This document shows positions 35,620 to 47,097 of a stretch of DNA of 64,000 nucleotides, one piece after another. The notes beneath the pieces were generated by a model. The model saw only the letters and a program-made list of their open reading frames with translations, made no database searches and was not told the origin of the DNA. The DNA is taken from positions 684,084-748,083 of the forward strand of contig NZ_CP026004.1 of NCBI RefSeq assembly GCF_003086895.1. The letters run 5' to 3'. The position numbers and the translations under genes were made by a program. Positions within the stretch are counted from its first letter, which is position 1. The number at the start of each line of letters is the position of its first letter. This stretch comes from Stenotrophomonas sp. ESTM1D_MKCIP4_1 (GTDB taxonomy: Bacteria; Pseudomonadota; Gammaproteobacteria; Xanthomonadales; Xanthomonadaceae).

Positions 35620-35663
35620 GGGCATCAGAGGGAAATCCGGGTGTTTTGTGGGTTTTCGTGGTT
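35619..35663 (+). promoter_or_regulatory. Candidate MraZ operator, GGG motifs at 10-bp spacing
   Basis: TGGGC at 35619, AGGGA at 35629, GGGT at about 35639, TGGGT at 35649 and TGGTT at 35659 follow each other in 10-bp phase. MraZ proteins bind TGGGN direct repeats separated by 5 nt in front of their own gene, so this array is very likely the autoregulatory operator. It covers the -10 edge and the early transcribed region. Confidence 0.75.
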
Positions 35664-35699
35664 CAATGTTTCACCGGGCGAAGGAAGGGTGCACGCGTC

Positions 35700-36146
35700 G
35701 TGTTCCAGGGCGAGACGGCCATCACAGTTGACGATAAAGGACGCATGGCGGTTCCCACCGCTTACCGCGACCTCGTCGCTCGTGCCAGCAACAACCGCCT
35801 GGTTCTTACCTACAACCCGTTCGAGGCCGGCTGCCTGTGGCTGTATGCCGAGTCGGAATGGGAACGGGTCCGCGACGACGTCATGTCCAAGCCCAACACC
35901 CAGCGCGTCGTGCGCCTGTTGCAGCAGAAGCTGGTCGGCTCGGCCGCCCATCTGGAGCTGGACGGCAACGGTCGTATCAGCATTCCCGCCAGCCACCGCG
36001 GTGCGGTGGGCATTGAAAAGAAGGCGGTATTGCTCGGTATGGGCGACAAGTTTGAATTGTGGAGCGAGCAGGCGCATCGGGCCCTGATCCAGCAGACATT
36101 GTCTGACGAGGATCTGGGTGATGGGTTGCTCGACCTGAAGTTGTGA
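35700..36146 (+). CDS. mraZ: Transcriptional regulator MraZ
   Basis: Starting at GTG 35700 the protein has 148 residues, beginning [24 protein letters not shown] (GTG codes the first Met). There are two SpoVT/AbrB-type repeats, [16 protein letters not shown] and [16 protein letters not shown], the hallmark of MraZ. It forms a ring and represses its own dcw operon. The ribosome-binding site AAGGAAGGG is somewhat far (about 10-14 nt) from the GTG, so translation may be weak. The open frame extends upstream through the promoter and operator, which argues against an earlier start. It overlaps rsmH by 4 nt. Confidence 0.95.
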   Translation: MFQGETAITVDDKGRMAVPTAYRDLVARASNNRLVLTYNPFEAGCLWLYAESEWERVRDDVMSKPNTQRVVRLLQQKLVGSAAHLELDGNGRISIPASHRGAVGIEKKAVLLGMGDKFELWSEQAHRALIQQTLSDEDLGDGLLDLKL

Positions 36147-37129
36147 GCCGGGGTGCCCGGATGCGCCCAGAAGCGCAGACCGGTCACCTTCCGGTGTCGC
36201 AGTCGCCGGCGGTGCACCTGCCGGTCCTGTACACCCAGGTCATTGACGGCCTGAGGGTGATCGAAAACGGACGTTATCTGGATGGCACGTTCGGTCGTGG
36301 CGGTCATGCACGTGGCGTGCTCACCCAGTTGGGCCCGGAGGGGCGCCTGCTGGTCATGGACAAGGATCCGGAAGCCATCGCCGTGGCCGAGCGCGATTTC
36401 GCGCCGGACCCGCGCGTGTCCATTTTCCGTGGCAGCTTCGCCCAGCTGCTGCAGTGGGATGCGACCGCCGAAGGGCTGGATGGCGTGCTGTTCGACCTCG
36501 GCGTGTCCTCGCCGCAGCTGGATGTGGCCGAGCGTGGTTTCAGCTTCGGCAAGGACGGCCCGCTGGACATGCGCATGGACCCGGACAGCGGCGAAAGCGC
36601 GGCGCAGTGGATCAACCGCGTCGAAGACCGCGAGATTGCCGATGTGCTGTGGACCTACGGCGAAGAGCGGCAGAGCCGCCGCATCGCCCGTGCCATCGTC
36701 GCCCGCCGCGAGAAGCAGCCGTTCACCCGCACCGCCGAACTGGCCGAGCTCATTGCCTCGGTGATGCCGCGTGGCAAGGACAAGATCCACCCGGCCACGC
36801 GCAGCTTCCAGGCCATCCGCATCCACATCAACCGCGAGCTGGCCGATCTGGAAGCCGGGCTTGATTCGGCCGTGGAACGGCTCAAGCCCGGTGGCCGCCT
36901 GGCGGTCATCAGCTTCCATTCGCTGGAAGACCGCATCGTCAAGCAGTACATGAACCGCCTGGCCAAGGCGCCGCCGGCCAACCGCCGCCTGCCCGAGGCC
37001 GTCGCCTTCGTGCCGACCCTGGATCTGATCGGCGGTGCCATCAAGGCCACCGATGAAGAACTGGCCGCCAACCCGCGTGCCCGCAGCGCTGTGCTGCGCG
37101 TGGCCCAGAAGCGGGAGGCCGATGCATGA
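36143..37129 (+). CDS. rsmH: 16S rRNA (cytosine1402-N4)-methyltransferase RsmH
   Basis: The 328-residue protein has the family motifs [28 protein letters not shown] (SAM-binding loop), [14 protein letters not shown] [29 protein letters not shown], and [18 protein letters not shown] near the C-terminus. It methylates C1402 of 16S rRNA at N4, the same nucleotide that RsmI (32057-32875) methylates at 2'-O; both genes are in this window. The GTG at 36143 gives a GTGA overlap with mraZ; an ATG six codons downstream (36161) is the alternative start. Its stop overlaps ftsL. Confidence 0.97.
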   Translation: MSRGARMRPEAQTGHLPVSQSPAVHLPVLYTQVIDGLRVIENGRYLDGTFGRGGHARGVLTQLGPEGRLLVMDKDPEAIAVAERDFAPDPRVSIFRGSFAQLLQWDATAEGLDGVLFDLGVSSPQLDVAERGFSFGKDGPLDMRMDPDSGESAAQWINRVEDREIADVLWTYGEERQSRRIARAIVARREKQPFTRTAELAELIASVMPRGKDKIHPATRSFQAIRIHINRELADLEAGLDSAVERLKPGGRLAVISFHSLEDRIVKQYMNRLAKAPPANRRLPEAVAFVPTLDLIGGAIKATDEELAANPRARSAVLRVAQKREADA

Positions 37130-37389
37130 GCCGGCTGCTGCTGATCATCCTGTTGGCCTGCACCGTGGCCTCGGCGATCGGCGTCGTGTTCGTGCGTCAC
37201 CGTCATCGGCAGACGTTCATCGAGCTGTCGCGTGCCGAGCGCACGCGCGATGACATCAACCTGGAATTCGGCCGCCTGCAGCTGGAACAGGCCACGCTTG
37301 CCGAAGCCAACCGCGTTGACCGCGTGGCCCGCGAGAAGCTGGGCATGAAGTTCCCCGAAGCCGCCGATGTGGTGGTGGTGCGCCCATGA
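37126..37389 (+). CDS. ftsL: Cell division protein FtsL
   Basis: The 87-residue bitopic protein has one N-terminal membrane segment ([20 protein letters not shown], about residues 3-22) and then a charged periplasmic coiled coil (about 28-75). Size, topology and position between rsmH and ftsI identify it as FtsL, although the sequence is poorly conserved in general. It forms the FtsQLB complex that activates FtsWI. ATGA overlaps on both sides couple it tightly to rsmH and ftsI. Confidence 0.93.
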   Translation: MSRLLLIILLACTVASAIGVVFVRHRHRQTFIELSRAERTRDDINLEFGRLQLEQATLAEANRVDRVAREKLGMKFPEAADVVVVRP

Positions 37390-39233
37390 GCAAGGCCGGC
37401 CGCAACCGCCCGCGCAACGCCTTCAACCTGCGCCAGCGCCTGCGCTGGGTCGCGCTGGCGCTTGGCCTGTGCTCGGTGTCGCTGGTCGGCCGTGCGGCCT
37501 ACGTGCAGATCATCAACAGCGATTTCTACCAGCGGCAGGGCGAGGCGCGTTACCTGCGCGAGCTGCCGATCAAGACCTCGCGCGGCATGATCACCGACCG
37601 CAATGGCGAGCCGCTGGCGGTGTCCACGCCGGTCGCTTCGATCTGGGTGAACCCGCAGGATCTGCTGCGCGCGCCGGATCGCATCCCCGAGCTGGCCCAG
37701 GCGGTCGGCATGTCGGTGGACGAACTGAGCAGCCGCCTGTCGCAGAAGTCGGACAAGGAATTCATGTACCTGCGCCGCCGGATCAATCCGGACGAGGCAG
37801 AGAAAGTGGTCGCGCTGAAGATTCCGGGCGTGGCCGCGCAGCGCGAATTCCGCCGCTTCTACCCGCAGGGTGAGGCGATGGCGCACGTGCTGGGCTTCAC
37901 CAACATCGACGACCGCGGCCAGGAAGGGCTGGAACTGGCCTTTGACGAATGGCTGCGCGGCAAGGCCGGCGCCAAGCGCGTCATCCGCAACCGCAAGGGT
38001 GAGACGGTCGAAAGCGATCTGCTGCGCGCCGCCGAGCCGGGCAAGGACCTGACCCTCAGCATCGACCGCCGCATCCAGTACCTGGCCTTCAAGGAGCTGC
38101 GCAACGCGCTGGTGGCCAACAAGGCGGCCGGTGGTTCGATGGTGATCATGGACGTGGCCACGGGCGAAATCCTGGCCATGGTCAACCTGCCGACCTACAA
38201 CCCGAATTCGCTCAACGGTGCGGTGCCGGATACGCGCCGCAACCGCGCCGTGACCGATCTGGTCGAGCCGGGTTCGACGATGAAGCCGCTGACCATCGCC
38301 ACCGCGCTGCAGTCCGGCGCGGTGACGAAGGACACCATCATCGATACCAACCCGGGCTACATGCAGGTGGCCCGCTTCACCATCCGCGACGTGCCGCGCA
38401 ACAACGGCGTGCTGAACGTTACCGGCGTGATCACCCGCAGCTCGAACATCGGCGCGGCCAAGATCGCCGCCAAGATGACCGACCAGACGTTCTATGACGG
38501 TGTGCGCCGCTTCGGCTATGGCTCGGTGCCACACAGCGGTTTCCCCGGTGAATCCGGTGGCGTGGTGCGTCGCCCCGGCAACTGGGATGGCGCCACCAAG
38601 ACCACCATGTCCTACGGCTACGGCCTGAATGTGACGCCGCTGCAGATCGCCACTGCCTATTCGGCGCTGGCCAACGGCGGCAAGCTGATCGCGCCGACCT
38701 TCGTGAAAGGTCAGCGCAACGAAGGCAAGCAGATCATCGACCCGGCGGTGGCCAAGGAAGTGGTGGCCATGATGGAAACCGTGGTGACCCAGGGCGGCGC
38801 CAAGCAGGCGGCCGTGCTCGGTTACCACGTGGCTGGCAAGACGGGTACGGCGCGCAAGGCCGGCCCGGGCGGCTATGAGCGTGGCCACTACAACTCGCTG
38901 TTCGCTGGCGTGGTGCCGGCCACCAACCCGCGCTTTGCCACGGTCATCGTCATCAACGACCCGCAGGGTGGCAAGTTCTACGGTGGCCTGGTATCGGCCC
39001 CGGTGTACCACAACGTAATGGAAGGCACGCTGCGCCTGATGGACGTCCCGCTGGACGACCTGCAGTCGTGGCTGGCCGCCCAGCAGTCCGGAAAGATGGG
39101 GCATTCGGCCTCCATCCTGCCGGCGCCACCGGCCGAGACCGCGCTGCCGGCCGACGCTGCCGCCGAATTCGATGCCGCGCTGCCCAGCGCGCAGAACCAT
39201 GTGCCGGCCCCGCCCGCGGGAGGCACGCAATGA
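37386..39233 (+). CDS. ftsI: Septal peptidoglycan transpeptidase FtsI (PBP3)
   Basis: The 615-residue class B PBP has a short cytoplasmic tail, one membrane helix (about 21-42), a pedestal domain starting near [21 protein letters not shown], and a transpeptidase domain. Active-site motifs are Ser297-x-x-Lys300 in [11 protein letters not shown], Ser352-Ser-Asn in [10 protein letters not shown], and Lys485-Thr-Gly in [13 protein letters not shown] Pro/Ala-rich tail of about 45 residues follows. It crosslinks septal peptidoglycan together with FtsW and is the target of aztreonam-like beta-lactams. The start and end overlap neighbouring genes by ATGA. Confidence 0.98.
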   Translation: MSKAGRNRPRNAFNLRQRLRWVALALGLCSVSLVGRAAYVQIINSDFYQRQGEARYLRELPIKTSRGMITDRNGEPLAVSTPVASIWVNPQDLLRAPDRIPELAQAVGMSVDELSSRLSQKSDKEFMYLRRRINPDEAEKVVALKIPGVAAQREFRRFYPQGEAMAHVLGFTNIDDRGQEGLELAFDEWLRGKAGAKRVIRNRKGETVESDLLRAAEPGKDLTLSIDRRIQYLAFKELRNALVANKAAGGSMVIMDVATGEILAMVNLPTYNPNSLNGAVPDTRRNRAVTDLVEPGSTMKPLTIATALQSGAVTKDTIIDTNPGYMQVARFTIRDVPRNNGVLNVTGVITRSSNIGAAKIAAKMTDQTFYDGVRRFGYGSVPHSGFPGESGGVVRRPGNWDGATKTTMSYGYGLNVTPLQIATAYSALANGGKLIAPTFVKGQRNEGKQIIDPAVAKEVVAMMETVVTQGGAKQAAVLGYHVAGKTGTARKAGPGGYERGHYNSLFAGVVPATNPRFATVIVINDPQGGKFYGGLVSAPVYHNVMEGTLRLMDVPLDDLQSWLAAQQSGKMGHSASILPAPPAETALPADAAAEFDAALPSAQNHVPAPPAGGTQ

Positions 39234-40738
39234 GTCCTTCGATGTTGCTTTCGCAGTTGCTCCCCGACGTTGCCCTGGCAGGGCACGACCCCGTGGTGAC
39301 CGGCCTGGTGTTGGACAGCCGTGCCGTGCGCCCCGGCAATGCCTTCGTCGCCATCGCCGGTTTCGGCGCGCATGGCCTGGGCTTTGTCGAGCAGGCGCGC
39401 GCGGCCGGTGCCAGCGCCATCCTGTTCGAGCCGCCGGCCCCGGCCGAGCTGCCGGCGCCGGCCGATGCCATCGCCGTGCCCGGCCTGCGCGCGCGCATGG
39501 GCGCGATGGCCGACCAGTTCCATGGCGCACCTTCGCGTGCCATGACCATGGTGGGCGTGACCGGCACCAACGGCAAAACGTCCACCGTGCAGCTGCTGGC
39601 CCAGGCCTGGCACCTGCTTGGCACGCCCAGTGGAAGTATCGGCACGTTGGGTGCCGGACTTTATGGCGCTGTCGAACCGACCGGCTTCACCACCCCGCTG
39701 GTGCTGCAGATGCATGCGCTGCTGGCGCAGCTGCGCGATGACGGTGCACGCGCGGTGGCGATGGAAGTCAGCTCGCACGCGCTGGACCAGGGCCGCGTGG
39801 ACGCTGTGCACTACGACGTGGCGGTGTTCACCAATCTCACCCGCGACCATCTGGATTACCACGGTGACATGGCCAGCTACGGCGCAGCCAAGGCGCGACT
39901 GTTCCATCGCCCGGGCCTGAAGGCCGCGGTGGTGAACCTGGATGATGCGTTCGGTCGCCAGCTGTTTGCCGGCCTGCCGGCCGGTGTGCAGGCCATCGGC
40001 CTGAGCTCGCGTGGCGCCGCCGATGCCCGCGTGCGTGCCGAAGGCCTGCAGTTGGATGGGCGTGGCATCGGCTTCGAGCTGGTCATCGACGGTGCGCATG
40101 CCTCGGTGCAGTCGCCGCTGCTGGGCCGCTTCAACGTGGACAACCTGCTGGCCGTGGCCGGCAGCCTGCATGCACTGGGCGAGACGCTCGAGCGGATTGC
40201 CGGGGTGCTGTCGGCGCTGCAGCCGATCCGCGGCCGCATGAACCGCCTGGGTGGCGAGCACGGCCTGCCGACCGTGGTGGTCGACTACGCCCACACCCCC
40301 GATGCGCTGGAACAGGCGCTGGAAAGCCTGCACGGCCACCTGCAGGGCACGCTGTACTGCGTGTTCGGCTGCGGCGGCGAGCGTGATACCGGCAAGCGCC
40401 CGCAGATGGCCGCCATTGCCGAGCGCCTGGCCAACCAGGTCATCGTCACCGACGACAATCCGCGCGGCGAGGATGGCGATGTGATCGTGGCCGACATCCT
40501 GGCCGGATTCACTGATGCCTCGGCCGTGACCGTGCAGCGCAGCCGCGCGCGGGCGATCGGCCTGGCGGTGAAGCGCGCCGGTGCGGGCGACATCATTCTG
40601 ATCGCCGGCAAGGGCCACGAGCCCTACCAGGAGGTCAAGGGCGTGCGCCACGACTTCGACGACACCGAAGTATCGGCCGCTGCGCTGGCTGCCAAGGCCG
40701 GTGTACTCGCGACGCAGGCCGGGGAGGGCATCGCATGA
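39230..40738 (+). CDS. murE: UDP-MurNAc-L-Ala-D-Glu:meso-diaminopimelate ligase
   Basis: The ATG at 39230 overlaps the ftsI stop codon (ATGA) and gives 502 residues. The ATP-binding loop is [19 protein letters not shown]. The central domain has [14 protein letters not shown] and the C-terminal domain [16 protein letters not shown], and the DNPRGEDG sequence gives the DNPR motif that marks meso-diaminopimelate-specific MurE. It adds the third residue of the stem peptide in the cytoplasm. In this family the stem may first contain L-Glu and be epimerised later (see the murD finding), which would ask for a matching substrate pocket. Confidence 0.97.
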   Translation: MSPSMLLSQLLPDVALAGHDPVVTGLVLDSRAVRPGNAFVAIAGFGAHGLGFVEQARAAGASAILFEPPAPAELPAPADAIAVPGLRARMGAMADQFHGAPSRAMTMVGVTGTNGKTSTVQLLAQAWHLLGTPSGSIGTLGAGLYGAVEPTGFTTPLVLQMHALLAQLRDDGARAVAMEVSSHALDQGRVDAVHYDVAVFTNLTRDHLDYHGDMASYGAAKARLFHRPGLKAAVVNLDDAFGRQLFAGLPAGVQAIGLSSRGAADARVRAEGLQLDGRGIGFELVIDGAHASVQSPLLGRFNVDNLLAVAGSLHALGETLERIAGVLSALQPIRGRMNRLGGEHGLPTVVVDYAHTPDALEQALESLHGHLQGTLYCVFGCGGERDTGKRPQMAAIAERLANQVIVTDDNPRGEDGDVIVADILAGFTDASAVTVQRSRARAIGLAVKRAGAGDIILIAGKGHEPYQEVKGVRHDFDDTEVSAAALAAKAGVLATQAGEGIA

Positions 40739-42129
40739 AGCGCACCCTGCTTTCGCTGATCGCGCACTGGGCCGGTGGCGAGATCCACGGCGATGACGTG
40801 GCCATCGATGCGGTCAGCAATGACACCCGCAGCCTTGCCAACGGCAGCCTGTACGTGGCGCTGCGCGGCGAGCGGTTCGACGGCCATGATTTCGCCGCCG
40901 ACGCGCAGGCGCGTGGCGCCAGCGCGCTGCTGGTCGAGCGCCTGCTGCCGCTGGACGTGCCGCAGGTGCTGGTGGCCGACAGCGAACTGGCCCTGGCGAA
41001 GATCGCCGCCGGCATGCAGCGCGACCGCGACACCGCGGTGTTCGCGATCACCGGCAGCAACGGCAAGACCAGCGTGAAGAGCCTGCTGCTGGCGATCCTG
41101 CAGCAGGAAGCCGCGCATGCCCACAAGGTGGTCTACGCCAATCCGGGCAACCGCAACAACGAGATCGGCCTGCCGCTGGCGGTGATCGATGCGCCGGAAG
41201 ATGCCGACTACGCCGTCTACGAGATGGGCGCCGGCAAGCCGGGCGACATCGCCTACCTGACCGACATCGCCCGCCCGCGCTACGCGCTGGTCAACAACAT
41301 TGCGCCGGCCCACCTGGAACGCATGGGCAGCCTGCTTGGCGTGGCGGTGACCAAGGGCGCGATCTACGCCGCCCTGCCGGCCGATGGTGTGGCCGTCATC
41401 AATGTCGATGATGCCTACGGCCGTTGGTTCGAGCAGCATTTCGTCGGTACCTCCGCGCGCTGCACGGTGCTGCGCTACGGCCTGGACCACACGGCCGATG
41501 TCACCGCGCGCGACATCCGCACGGGTGCGCAGGGCAGCCAGTTCACCCTGGTGTCGCCGCAGGGCGAGGCGCGCATTGCGCTGGGCCTGCCGGGCCGCCA
41601 CAACATCAGCAATGCGCTGGCCGCCGCCAGCCTGGCGCTGGCCGCTGGCATCGATCTGGCGCAGGTGGCTTCGGGCCTGGCAGCCGCACAGCCGGTGCCG
41701 GGCCGCCAGATCGCCCACCAGCTGCACAACGGTGCGGTGCTGGTGGACGACAGCTACAACGCCAACCCCGGTTCGCTGGCGGCTGCCATCGATGCCCTGG
41801 CGGCCGCTCCGGAAGAGGGCTGGCTGGTGCTGGGCGACATGCGCGAGCTGGGTCCGGATGCCGAGGCCCTGCACGCACAGGCCGGCCTGCGCTCGCGCGC
41901 GGCGGGCCTCAAGCGCCTGTACACGCTGGGCCCGCTCAGTGCTGCCGCTGCCGCCGCGTTCGGCGAAGGCGGCCGTCATTTCGCCACCCATGATGCGCTG
42001 TCACAGGCGCTGCAGGATGAGTTGCACGCTGGTGTGCGCTGCCTGGTCAAGGGTTCCCGTGGCAGTGCCATGGACCTGATCGTCAAAGCGCTGCTGGCGC
42101 AAGGAGAGGAATCCCCGCATGTTGTATGA
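40735..42129 (+). CDS. murF: UDP-MurNAc-tripeptide:D-Ala-D-Ala ligase
   Basis: The 464-residue Mur ligase has an N-terminal substrate domain ([20 protein letters not shown]), the ATP loop [16 protein letters not shown], the [10 protein letters not shown] segment and a C-terminal domain with [13 protein letters not shown], all MurF signatures. It adds D-Ala-D-Ala to complete the UDP-MurNAc-pentapeptide. It overlaps murE by ATGA, and its end overlaps the mraY start by 11 bp. Confidence 0.97.
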   Translation: MKRTLLSLIAHWAGGEIHGDDVAIDAVSNDTRSLANGSLYVALRGERFDGHDFAADAQARGASALLVERLLPLDVPQVLVADSELALAKIAAGMQRDRDTAVFAITGSNGKTSVKSLLLAILQQEAAHAHKVVYANPGNRNNEIGLPLAVIDAPEDADYAVYEMGAGKPGDIAYLTDIARPRYALVNNIAPAHLERMGSLLGVAVTKGAIYAALPADGVAVINVDDAYGRWFEQHFVGTSARCTVLRYGLDHTADVTARDIRTGAQGSQFTLVSPQGEARIALGLPGRHNISNALAAASLALAAGIDLAQVASGLAAAQPVPGRQIAHQLHNGAVLVDDSYNANPGSLAAAIDALAAAPEEGWLVLGDMRELGPDAEALHAQAGLRSRAAGLKRLYTLGPLSAAAAAAFGEGGRHFATHDALSQALQDELHAGVRCLVKGSRGSAMDLIVKALLAQGEESPHVV

Positions 42130-43204
42130 ACTGGCCCGATGGTTGCAGCAGTTGGAGAGCCTGTTCGGGCTGTTCAACTACCAGACCTTCCGCGCGATCC
42201 TGGCAGCGCTGACGGCGCTGTTCCTGTCGTTGTGGCTTGGCCCGGCGGTCATCCGCCGGCTGGCCCAGTTCAAGGGGGGCCAGCCGATCCGTACCGACGG
42301 CCCGCAGACGCACTTCGTCAAGGCCGGCACGCCCACCATGGGCGGTTCGCTGATCCTGCTGACCGTCACCCTGTCGGTGCTGATGTGGGCCGACCTGCGC
42401 AACCGCTACGTGTGGCTGGTGCTGGCGGTGATGCTGTGCTTCGGCGCCATCGGCTGGTACGACGATTGGATCAAGATCGTGCGCCGTGACCCGAACGGCC
42501 TGGCTTCGCGCTGGAAATACCTGCTGCAGTCGATTTTCGGCCTGGCGGCAGGCATCTTCCTGCTGCAGACCGCCGACGTGCCCGCCGCGCTGACCTTCTA
42601 CATCCCGATGTTCAAGTCGATCGCGCTGCCGCTGGCCGGCATCAGCTTCGTGGCCATCGCTTACTTCTGGATCGTCGGCTTCTCCAACGCCGTCAACCTG
42701 ACCGATGGCCTGGACGGCCTGGCGATCATGCCCACCGTGCTGGTGGCCTGTGGCCTGGGCGTGTTCGCCTACGCGTCGGGCAACGTGGTGTTCGCCAACT
42801 ACCTGCAGATTCCGCAGATTCCCGGTGCCGGTGAACTGGTCATCATCTGCGCGGCCATTGCCGGTGCGGGCCTGGGCTTCCTCTGGTTCAACACCTACCC
42901 GGCCATGGTCTTCATGGGCGATATCGGCGCGCTGGCGCTGGGCGCGGTGCTGGGCACGATTGCGGTGATTACCCGCCAGGAACTGGTGCTGGTGATCATG
43001 GGGGGCGTGTTCGTCATCGAAACCCTGTCGGTGATGATCCAGGTGGCCTCGTTCAAGCTGACCGGCAAGCGGGTGTTCCGCATGGCGCCGATCCACCACC
43101 ACTTCGAGCTGAAGGGCTGGCCGGAGCCGCGCGTGATCGTGCGCTTCTGGATCATCTCGGTCGTGCTCGTGCTGATCGGCCTTGCCACCCTGAAGGTGCG
43201 CTGA
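42119..43204 (+). CDS. mraY: Phospho-MurNAc-pentapeptide transferase
   Basis: The 361-residue membrane protein has ten predicted helices. Conserved catalytic segments are [18 protein letters not shown] (Asp pair), [19 protein letters not shown] and [15 protein letters not shown], and [15 protein letters not shown] with the HHH motif near the end. It transfers phospho-MurNAc-pentapeptide to undecaprenyl phosphate, making lipid I. AAGGAGAGG precedes the ATG. The next gene, ftsW, starts only 2 bp downstream, so murD, which usually lies here, is missing. Confidence 0.98.
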   Translation: MLYELARWLQQLESLFGLFNYQTFRAILAALTALFLSLWLGPAVIRRLAQFKGGQPIRTDGPQTHFVKAGTPTMGGSLILLTVTLSVLMWADLRNRYVWLVLAVMLCFGAIGWYDDWIKIVRRDPNGLASRWKYLLQSIFGLAAGIFLLQTADVPAALTFYIPMFKSIALPLAGISFVAIAYFWIVGFSNAVNLTDGLDGLAIMPTVLVACGLGVFAYASGNVVFANYLQIPQIPGAGELVIICAAIAGAGLGFLWFNTYPAMVFMGDIGALALGAVLGTIAVITRQELVLVIMGGVFVIETLSVMIQVASFKLTGKRVFRMAPIHHHFELKGWPEPRVIVRFWIISVVLVLIGLATLKVR

Positions 43205-43206
43205 GA

Positions 43207-44526
43207 ATGAACGACCTGTCCCGCCAGGCAACACGCCTCGAAGCCATCGAAGGCAGCTACGACAAGTGGCTGCTGGGCGCGATCATCGCGCTCACGGGCA
43301 TTGGCGTGGTGATGGTGGCGTCCAGCTCGATCGCGCTGATGAGCAGCCCGTTCTACTACCTCAACCGCCACCTGATCTTCCTGGCGGTGGGCATCGTGCT
43401 GGCAGTGGTGGCCGCCCGCACCGAGCTGAAGTCGATCGAGCAGTACAACCAGATCCTGCTGCTGGGCTGCTTCGTGCTGCTGCTGGCGGTGTTCACGCCC
43501 GGCCTGGGCAGCACCGTCAACGGCGCGCGCCGCTGGATCAACCTGGGCATCTCCAAGTTCCAGACGGTTGAAGCGGTGAAGGTGCTCTACATCGTCTGGC
43601 TGTCCAGCTACCTGGTGCGTTTCCGCGACGAGGTCAATGCAACCTGGCCGGCCATGCTCAAGCCGCTGGGCGTGGCCGGTGCGCTGGTCGTGCTGCTGCT
43701 GCTGCAGCCTGACTTCGGTTCGTCCACCCTGCTGCTGGCGATCACCGCCGGCATGCTGGTGCTGGGCGGGGTGAACATGCCGCGCATGTCGATGCCGGTG
43801 ATCATCGGCCTGGTCGGCATGAGCGCGCTGGCGATCATCGAGCCGTACCGCATGCGCCGCATCACCTCTTTCCTGGACCCGTGGGCCGACCAGCAGGGTG
43901 ACGGCTACCAGCTGTCCAACGCGCTGATGGCCGTGGGCCGTGGCGAGTGGACCGGCGTGGGCCTGGGCAATTCGGTGCAGAAGCTGTACTACCTGCCCGA
44001 AGCGCATACCGACTTCATCTTCTCGGTCACCGCCGAGGAATTCGGCTTCCTGGGCACCTGCGTGATCGTGGCCCTGTACGCGCTGCTGGTCGGCCGCACC
44101 TTCTGGCTGGGCATGCGCTGCGTTGAAATGAAGCGCCACTTCTCCGGTTACATCGCGTTCGGCATCGGCCTGTGGATCAGCATGCAGACCTTCGTCTCGA
44201 TCGGCGTGAACCTGGGCATCCTGCCGACCAAGGGCCTGACCCTGCCGCTGATTTCGTCGGGCGGTTCGTCGGTGCTGATGACCTGCGTGGCGATGGGCCT
44301 GCTGCTGCGCGTGTCCTATGAACTCAAGCGCGCCGAGCGCCGCCAGGCCGTGCGTATCGGCGGTGGCGAAGACGCCATGGCTGCGCCTGTGACCGAACCG
44401 TCCGCGCCCGCTGCGAGCAGCGCGCCGATGGGGGCCGAGCCGGTGGCGGCCGCTGCACCTACCGCTGCACGTGGCACCAGCCGTCTGCAGTCGCGCATTG
44501 AACCGACCTTCGGGAGGCTGTCATGA
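43207..44526 (+). CDS. ftsW: Septal peptidoglycan glycosyltransferase FtsW (SEDS family)
   Basis: The 439-residue polytopic protein has ten membrane segments. SEDS motifs include [15 protein letters not shown] [60 protein letters not shown] and [18 protein letters not shown]. It polymerises lipid II at the septum with FtsI. A C-terminal cytoplasmic tail of about 65 residues, rich in Ala, Pro and Glu, extends beyond the usual core. It follows mraY directly and overlaps murG by ATGA. Confidence 0.97.
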   Translation: MNDLSRQATRLEAIEGSYDKWLLGAIIALTGIGVVMVASSSIALMSSPFYYLNRHLIFLAVGIVLAVVAARTELKSIEQYNQILLLGCFVLLLAVFTPGLGSTVNGARRWINLGISKFQTVEAVKVLYIVWLSSYLVRFRDEVNATWPAMLKPLGVAGALVVLLLLQPDFGSSTLLLAITAGMLVLGGVNMPRMSMPVIIGLVGMSALAIIEPYRMRRITSFLDPWADQQGDGYQLSNALMAVGRGEWTGVGLGNSVQKLYYLPEAHTDFIFSVTAEEFGFLGTCVIVALYALLVGRTFWLGMRCVEMKRHFSGYIAFGIGLWISMQTFVSIGVNLGILPTKGLTLPLISSGGSSVLMTCVAMGLLLRVSYELKRAERRQAVRIGGGEDAMAAPVTEPSAPAASSAPMGAEPVAAAAPTAARGTSRLQSRIEPTFGRLS

Positions 44527-45620
44527 GCAGCGCCCCCCGCCCGACCTCCAGCGCCCGCCCGGTAATGATCCTGGCAGGGGGTACCGGTGGCCACATCTTC
44601 CCCGGCCTGGCCGTGGCCCGCGTGCTGCGCCAGCGTGGCGTGCCCGTCACCTGGATGGGGGCTGACGGTGCGATGGAAACCCGCCTGGTACCGCAGCACG
44701 ACATTCCGATCGACACCCTGGCCATCACCGGCCTGCGCGGCAAGGGCAAGCTGGCCCTGCTGGGTGCACCGTGGCGGCTGATGCGCGCGCTGCGCGCGGC
44801 CGGCATGATCATCCGCAAGCGCCAGCCGCGTGCCGTGGTCGCCTTCGGTGGCTTCGCCTCCGGCCCGGGCGGAATGGCCACGCGCCTGCATGGCCTGCCG
44901 TTGCTGGTGCACGAGCAGAACCGTGCGCCGGGCATGACCAACCGCATCCTGTCCCGCTACGCGCGGCGCCTGCTGACCGGCTTCCCGGGCACCTTCGCCA
45001 AGGGCGAGGAGTTCGTGGGCAACCCGGTGCGCGCGGAAATCGCCGCCATTGCGCCGCCGGAACAGCGCTTCGCCGATCGCCAGGGCCCGCTGCGGCTGCT
45101 GGTGGTGGGCGGCAGCCAGGGCGCGCGTGCACTCAATACCGGTGTGCCGCAGGCCATCGCCGCGCTGGCGGGCAGCGTGCAGGTGCAGGTGCGCCACCAG
45201 AGCGGTGAAAAGCTGCATGGTGAAGCCGTGCAGGCGTATGCCGAAGCGGGCGTGCAGGCTGAGATCACGCCGTTCATTGCCGACATGGCCGATGCCTTCG
45301 CCTGGGCCGACCTGGTGGTGTGCCGCGCCGGCGCGTCCACCCTGGCCGAGCTGTGCGCGGTGGGTGTGGGCAGCGTGCTGGTGCCGTTCCCTGCTGCCGT
45401 CGACGATCACCAGACCCGCAATGCGGAGTACCTGGTCGAGCGTGGCGCGGCCGTGTTGCTGAAGCAGGATGGAACGCTGGCCGACGGCATTGCCGCACTG
45501 CTGCGCGAACTGTCCGAAAATCCCGCCCGCCGCATGCAGATGGCGAAAGCCGCGCGTGCGCTGGCCAAGGTCGATGCCGCCGAGCGCATCGCCGATATCA
45601 TTCTTGAGGAAGCAGTATGA
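44523..45620 (+). CDS. murG: UDP-GlcNAc:lipid I N-acetylglucosaminyltransferase
   Basis: The 365-residue GT-B enzyme has the N-terminal loop [34 protein letters not shown] [27 protein letters not shown] in the middle, and [13 protein letters not shown] with [19 protein letters not shown] for UDP-GlcNAc binding in the C-terminal lobe. It makes lipid II on the inner face of the membrane. It overlaps ftsW by ATGA. A 40-bp gap to murC is one of the few short non-overlapping gaps in this operon. Confidence 0.98.
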   Translation: MSSAPRPTSSARPVMILAGGTGGHIFPGLAVARVLRQRGVPVTWMGADGAMETRLVPQHDIPIDTLAITGLRGKGKLALLGAPWRLMRALRAAGMIIRKRQPRAVVAFGGFASGPGGMATRLHGLPLLVHEQNRAPGMTNRILSRYARRLLTGFPGTFAKGEEFVGNPVRAEIAAIAPPEQRFADRQGPLRLLVVGGSQGARALNTGVPQAIAALAGSVQVQVRHQSGEKLHGEAVQAYAEAGVQAEITPFIADMADAFAWADLVVCRAGASTLAELCAVGVGSVLVPFPAAVDDHQTRNAEYLVERGAAVLLKQDGTLADGIAALLRELSENPARRMQMAKAARALAKVDAAERIADIILEEAV

Positions 45621-45660
45621 AGAAGGCCTGCCATAGCGCCTGCCACGCGCGAGGCCGCGC

Positions 45661-47097
45661 ATGATCCGCCGCCTGCATGACACCAACGACCTGGTGCGCG
45701 CGTTCCCGCGCGTGCATTTCGTCGGCATCGGCGGCACCGGCATGAGTGGCATCGCCGAAGTGATGCTGACGCTGGGCTATGAAGTCTCCGGTTCGGACAA
45801 CGCCGACAACGCGGCCACCCGCCGCCTGGCCGGCCTGGGTGCGCGCATCATGCGCGGCCACTCGGCCGCCAACGTGCTGGGCACTGACTGCGTGGTGGTG
45901 TCCAGCGCCATCCGCGAAGACAACCCGGAACTGATGGAAGCGCGCAGCCAGCGCATTCCGATCATGCCGCGCGCGGCCATGCTGGCCGAGCTGATGCGCT
46001 TCCGCCGCGGCATCGCCGTGGCCGGCACGCACGGCAAGACCACCACCACCAGCTTGACTGCCGCGGTGCTGAGCGAAGGTGGCCTGGACCCGACCTTCGT
46101 CATCGGTGGCCAGCTGCTGGCCGCCGGTGCCAACGCCAAGCTGGGCGGTGGCCAGTGGCTGGTGGCTGAGGCCGACGAAAGCGATGGCAGCTTCCTGCGC
46201 CTGAATCCGCTGATGTCGATCATCACCAACATTGATGCCGACCATCTGGAAAACTACGGCAACGACTTCGCCCGCGTGCAGGCGGCCTTCGCCGAATTCC
46301 TGCAGCGCCTGCCGTTCTACGGCCTGGCCGTGCTGTGCATCGACGACCCGGAAGTGGCCGCGCTGGCAGCGAAGACTCCGCGCCATGTGATGAGCTACGG
46401 CATGAGCCCGCAGGCCGATGTGCGCGCCGAGAACGTGGTGCAGGAAGGCTCGCGCATGCGCTTCACCCTGCGTCTGCCGCAGGGCACCAGCCAGGAAGTG
46501 GTGCTGGCCCTGCCGGGCAAGCACAACGTGCTGAACGCGCTGGCCGCAGCCGCGGTGGGCTGGCAGCTGGGCGTCGCCCCGGATGCCATCGCACGTGCAT
46601 TGGAAAGCTTTGCCGGCGTGGGCCGTCGCTTCAACGATCTGGGCGAAGTGACCACCGCCAGCGGCGCCAAGGTGCGCATCATCGACGACTACGGCCACCA
46701 TCCCAGCGAGCTGGAAGCGGTGTTTGCCGCTGCCCGCGGCGGCTGGACCGACAAGCGCCTGGTGGTGGCCTTCCAGCCGCACCGTTACAGCCGTACCCGC
46801 GACCAGTTCGACAAGTTCGCTGCGGTGCTGTCCAGTGTTGATGCACTAGTGCTGAGCGAGGTCTACCCGGCCGGCGAGGAGCCGATTGCCGGTGCCGATT
46901 CGCATGCGCTGGCCCGCGCCATCCGTGCGCGCGGCCGCAGCGAGCCGGTCGTGGTTGGCAAGGCTGCCGAACTGGCCAGCGTGCTGCCGGACGTGCTGCA
47001 GGATGGTGACCTGCTGCTGATGATGGGGGCCGGTGACATCGGCGCCGTGGCCAGCCAGATCGCCGTGGAAGGTTTCAAGGTGGAGGGCCAGGCATGA
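45661..47097 (+). CDS. murC: UDP-MurNAc:L-alanine ligase
   Basis: The 478-residue protein has the N-terminal Rossmann motif [19 protein letters not shown], the ATP loop [30 protein letters not shown] and the C-terminal [16 protein letters not shown], all MurC signatures. It adds L-Ala, the first residue of the stem peptide. It begins the second half of the dcw cluster (murC-ddl-ftsQ-ftsA) and is linked to ddl by an ATGA overlap. Confidence 0.98.
   Translation: MIRRLHDTNDLVRAFPRVHFVGIGGTGMSGIAEVMLTLGYEVSGSDNADNAATRRLAGLGARIMRGHSAANVLGTDCVVVSSAIREDNPELMEARSQRIPIMPRAAMLAELMRFRRGIAVAGTHGKTTTTSLTAAVLSEGGLDPTFVIGGQLLAAGANAKLGGGQWLVAEADESDGSFLRLNPLMSIITNIDADHLENYGNDFARVQAAFAEFLQRLPFYGLAVLCIDDPEVAALAAKTPRHVMSYGMSPQADVRAENVVQEGSRMRFTLRLPQGTSQEVVLALPGKHNVLNALAAAAVGWQLGVAPDAIARALESFAGVGRRFNDLGEVTTASGAKVRIIDDYGHHPSELEAVFAAARGGWTDKRLVVAFQPHRYSRTRDQFDKFAAVLSSVDALVLSEVYPAGEEPIAGADSHALARAIRARGRSEPVVVGKAAELASVLPDVLQDGDLLLMMGAGDIGAVASQIAVEGFKVEGQA

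Noticed and set aside
43205..43206. Hidden or broken murD between mraY and ftsW
   Set aside because: Only 2 bp separate the genes; no remnant can be there.
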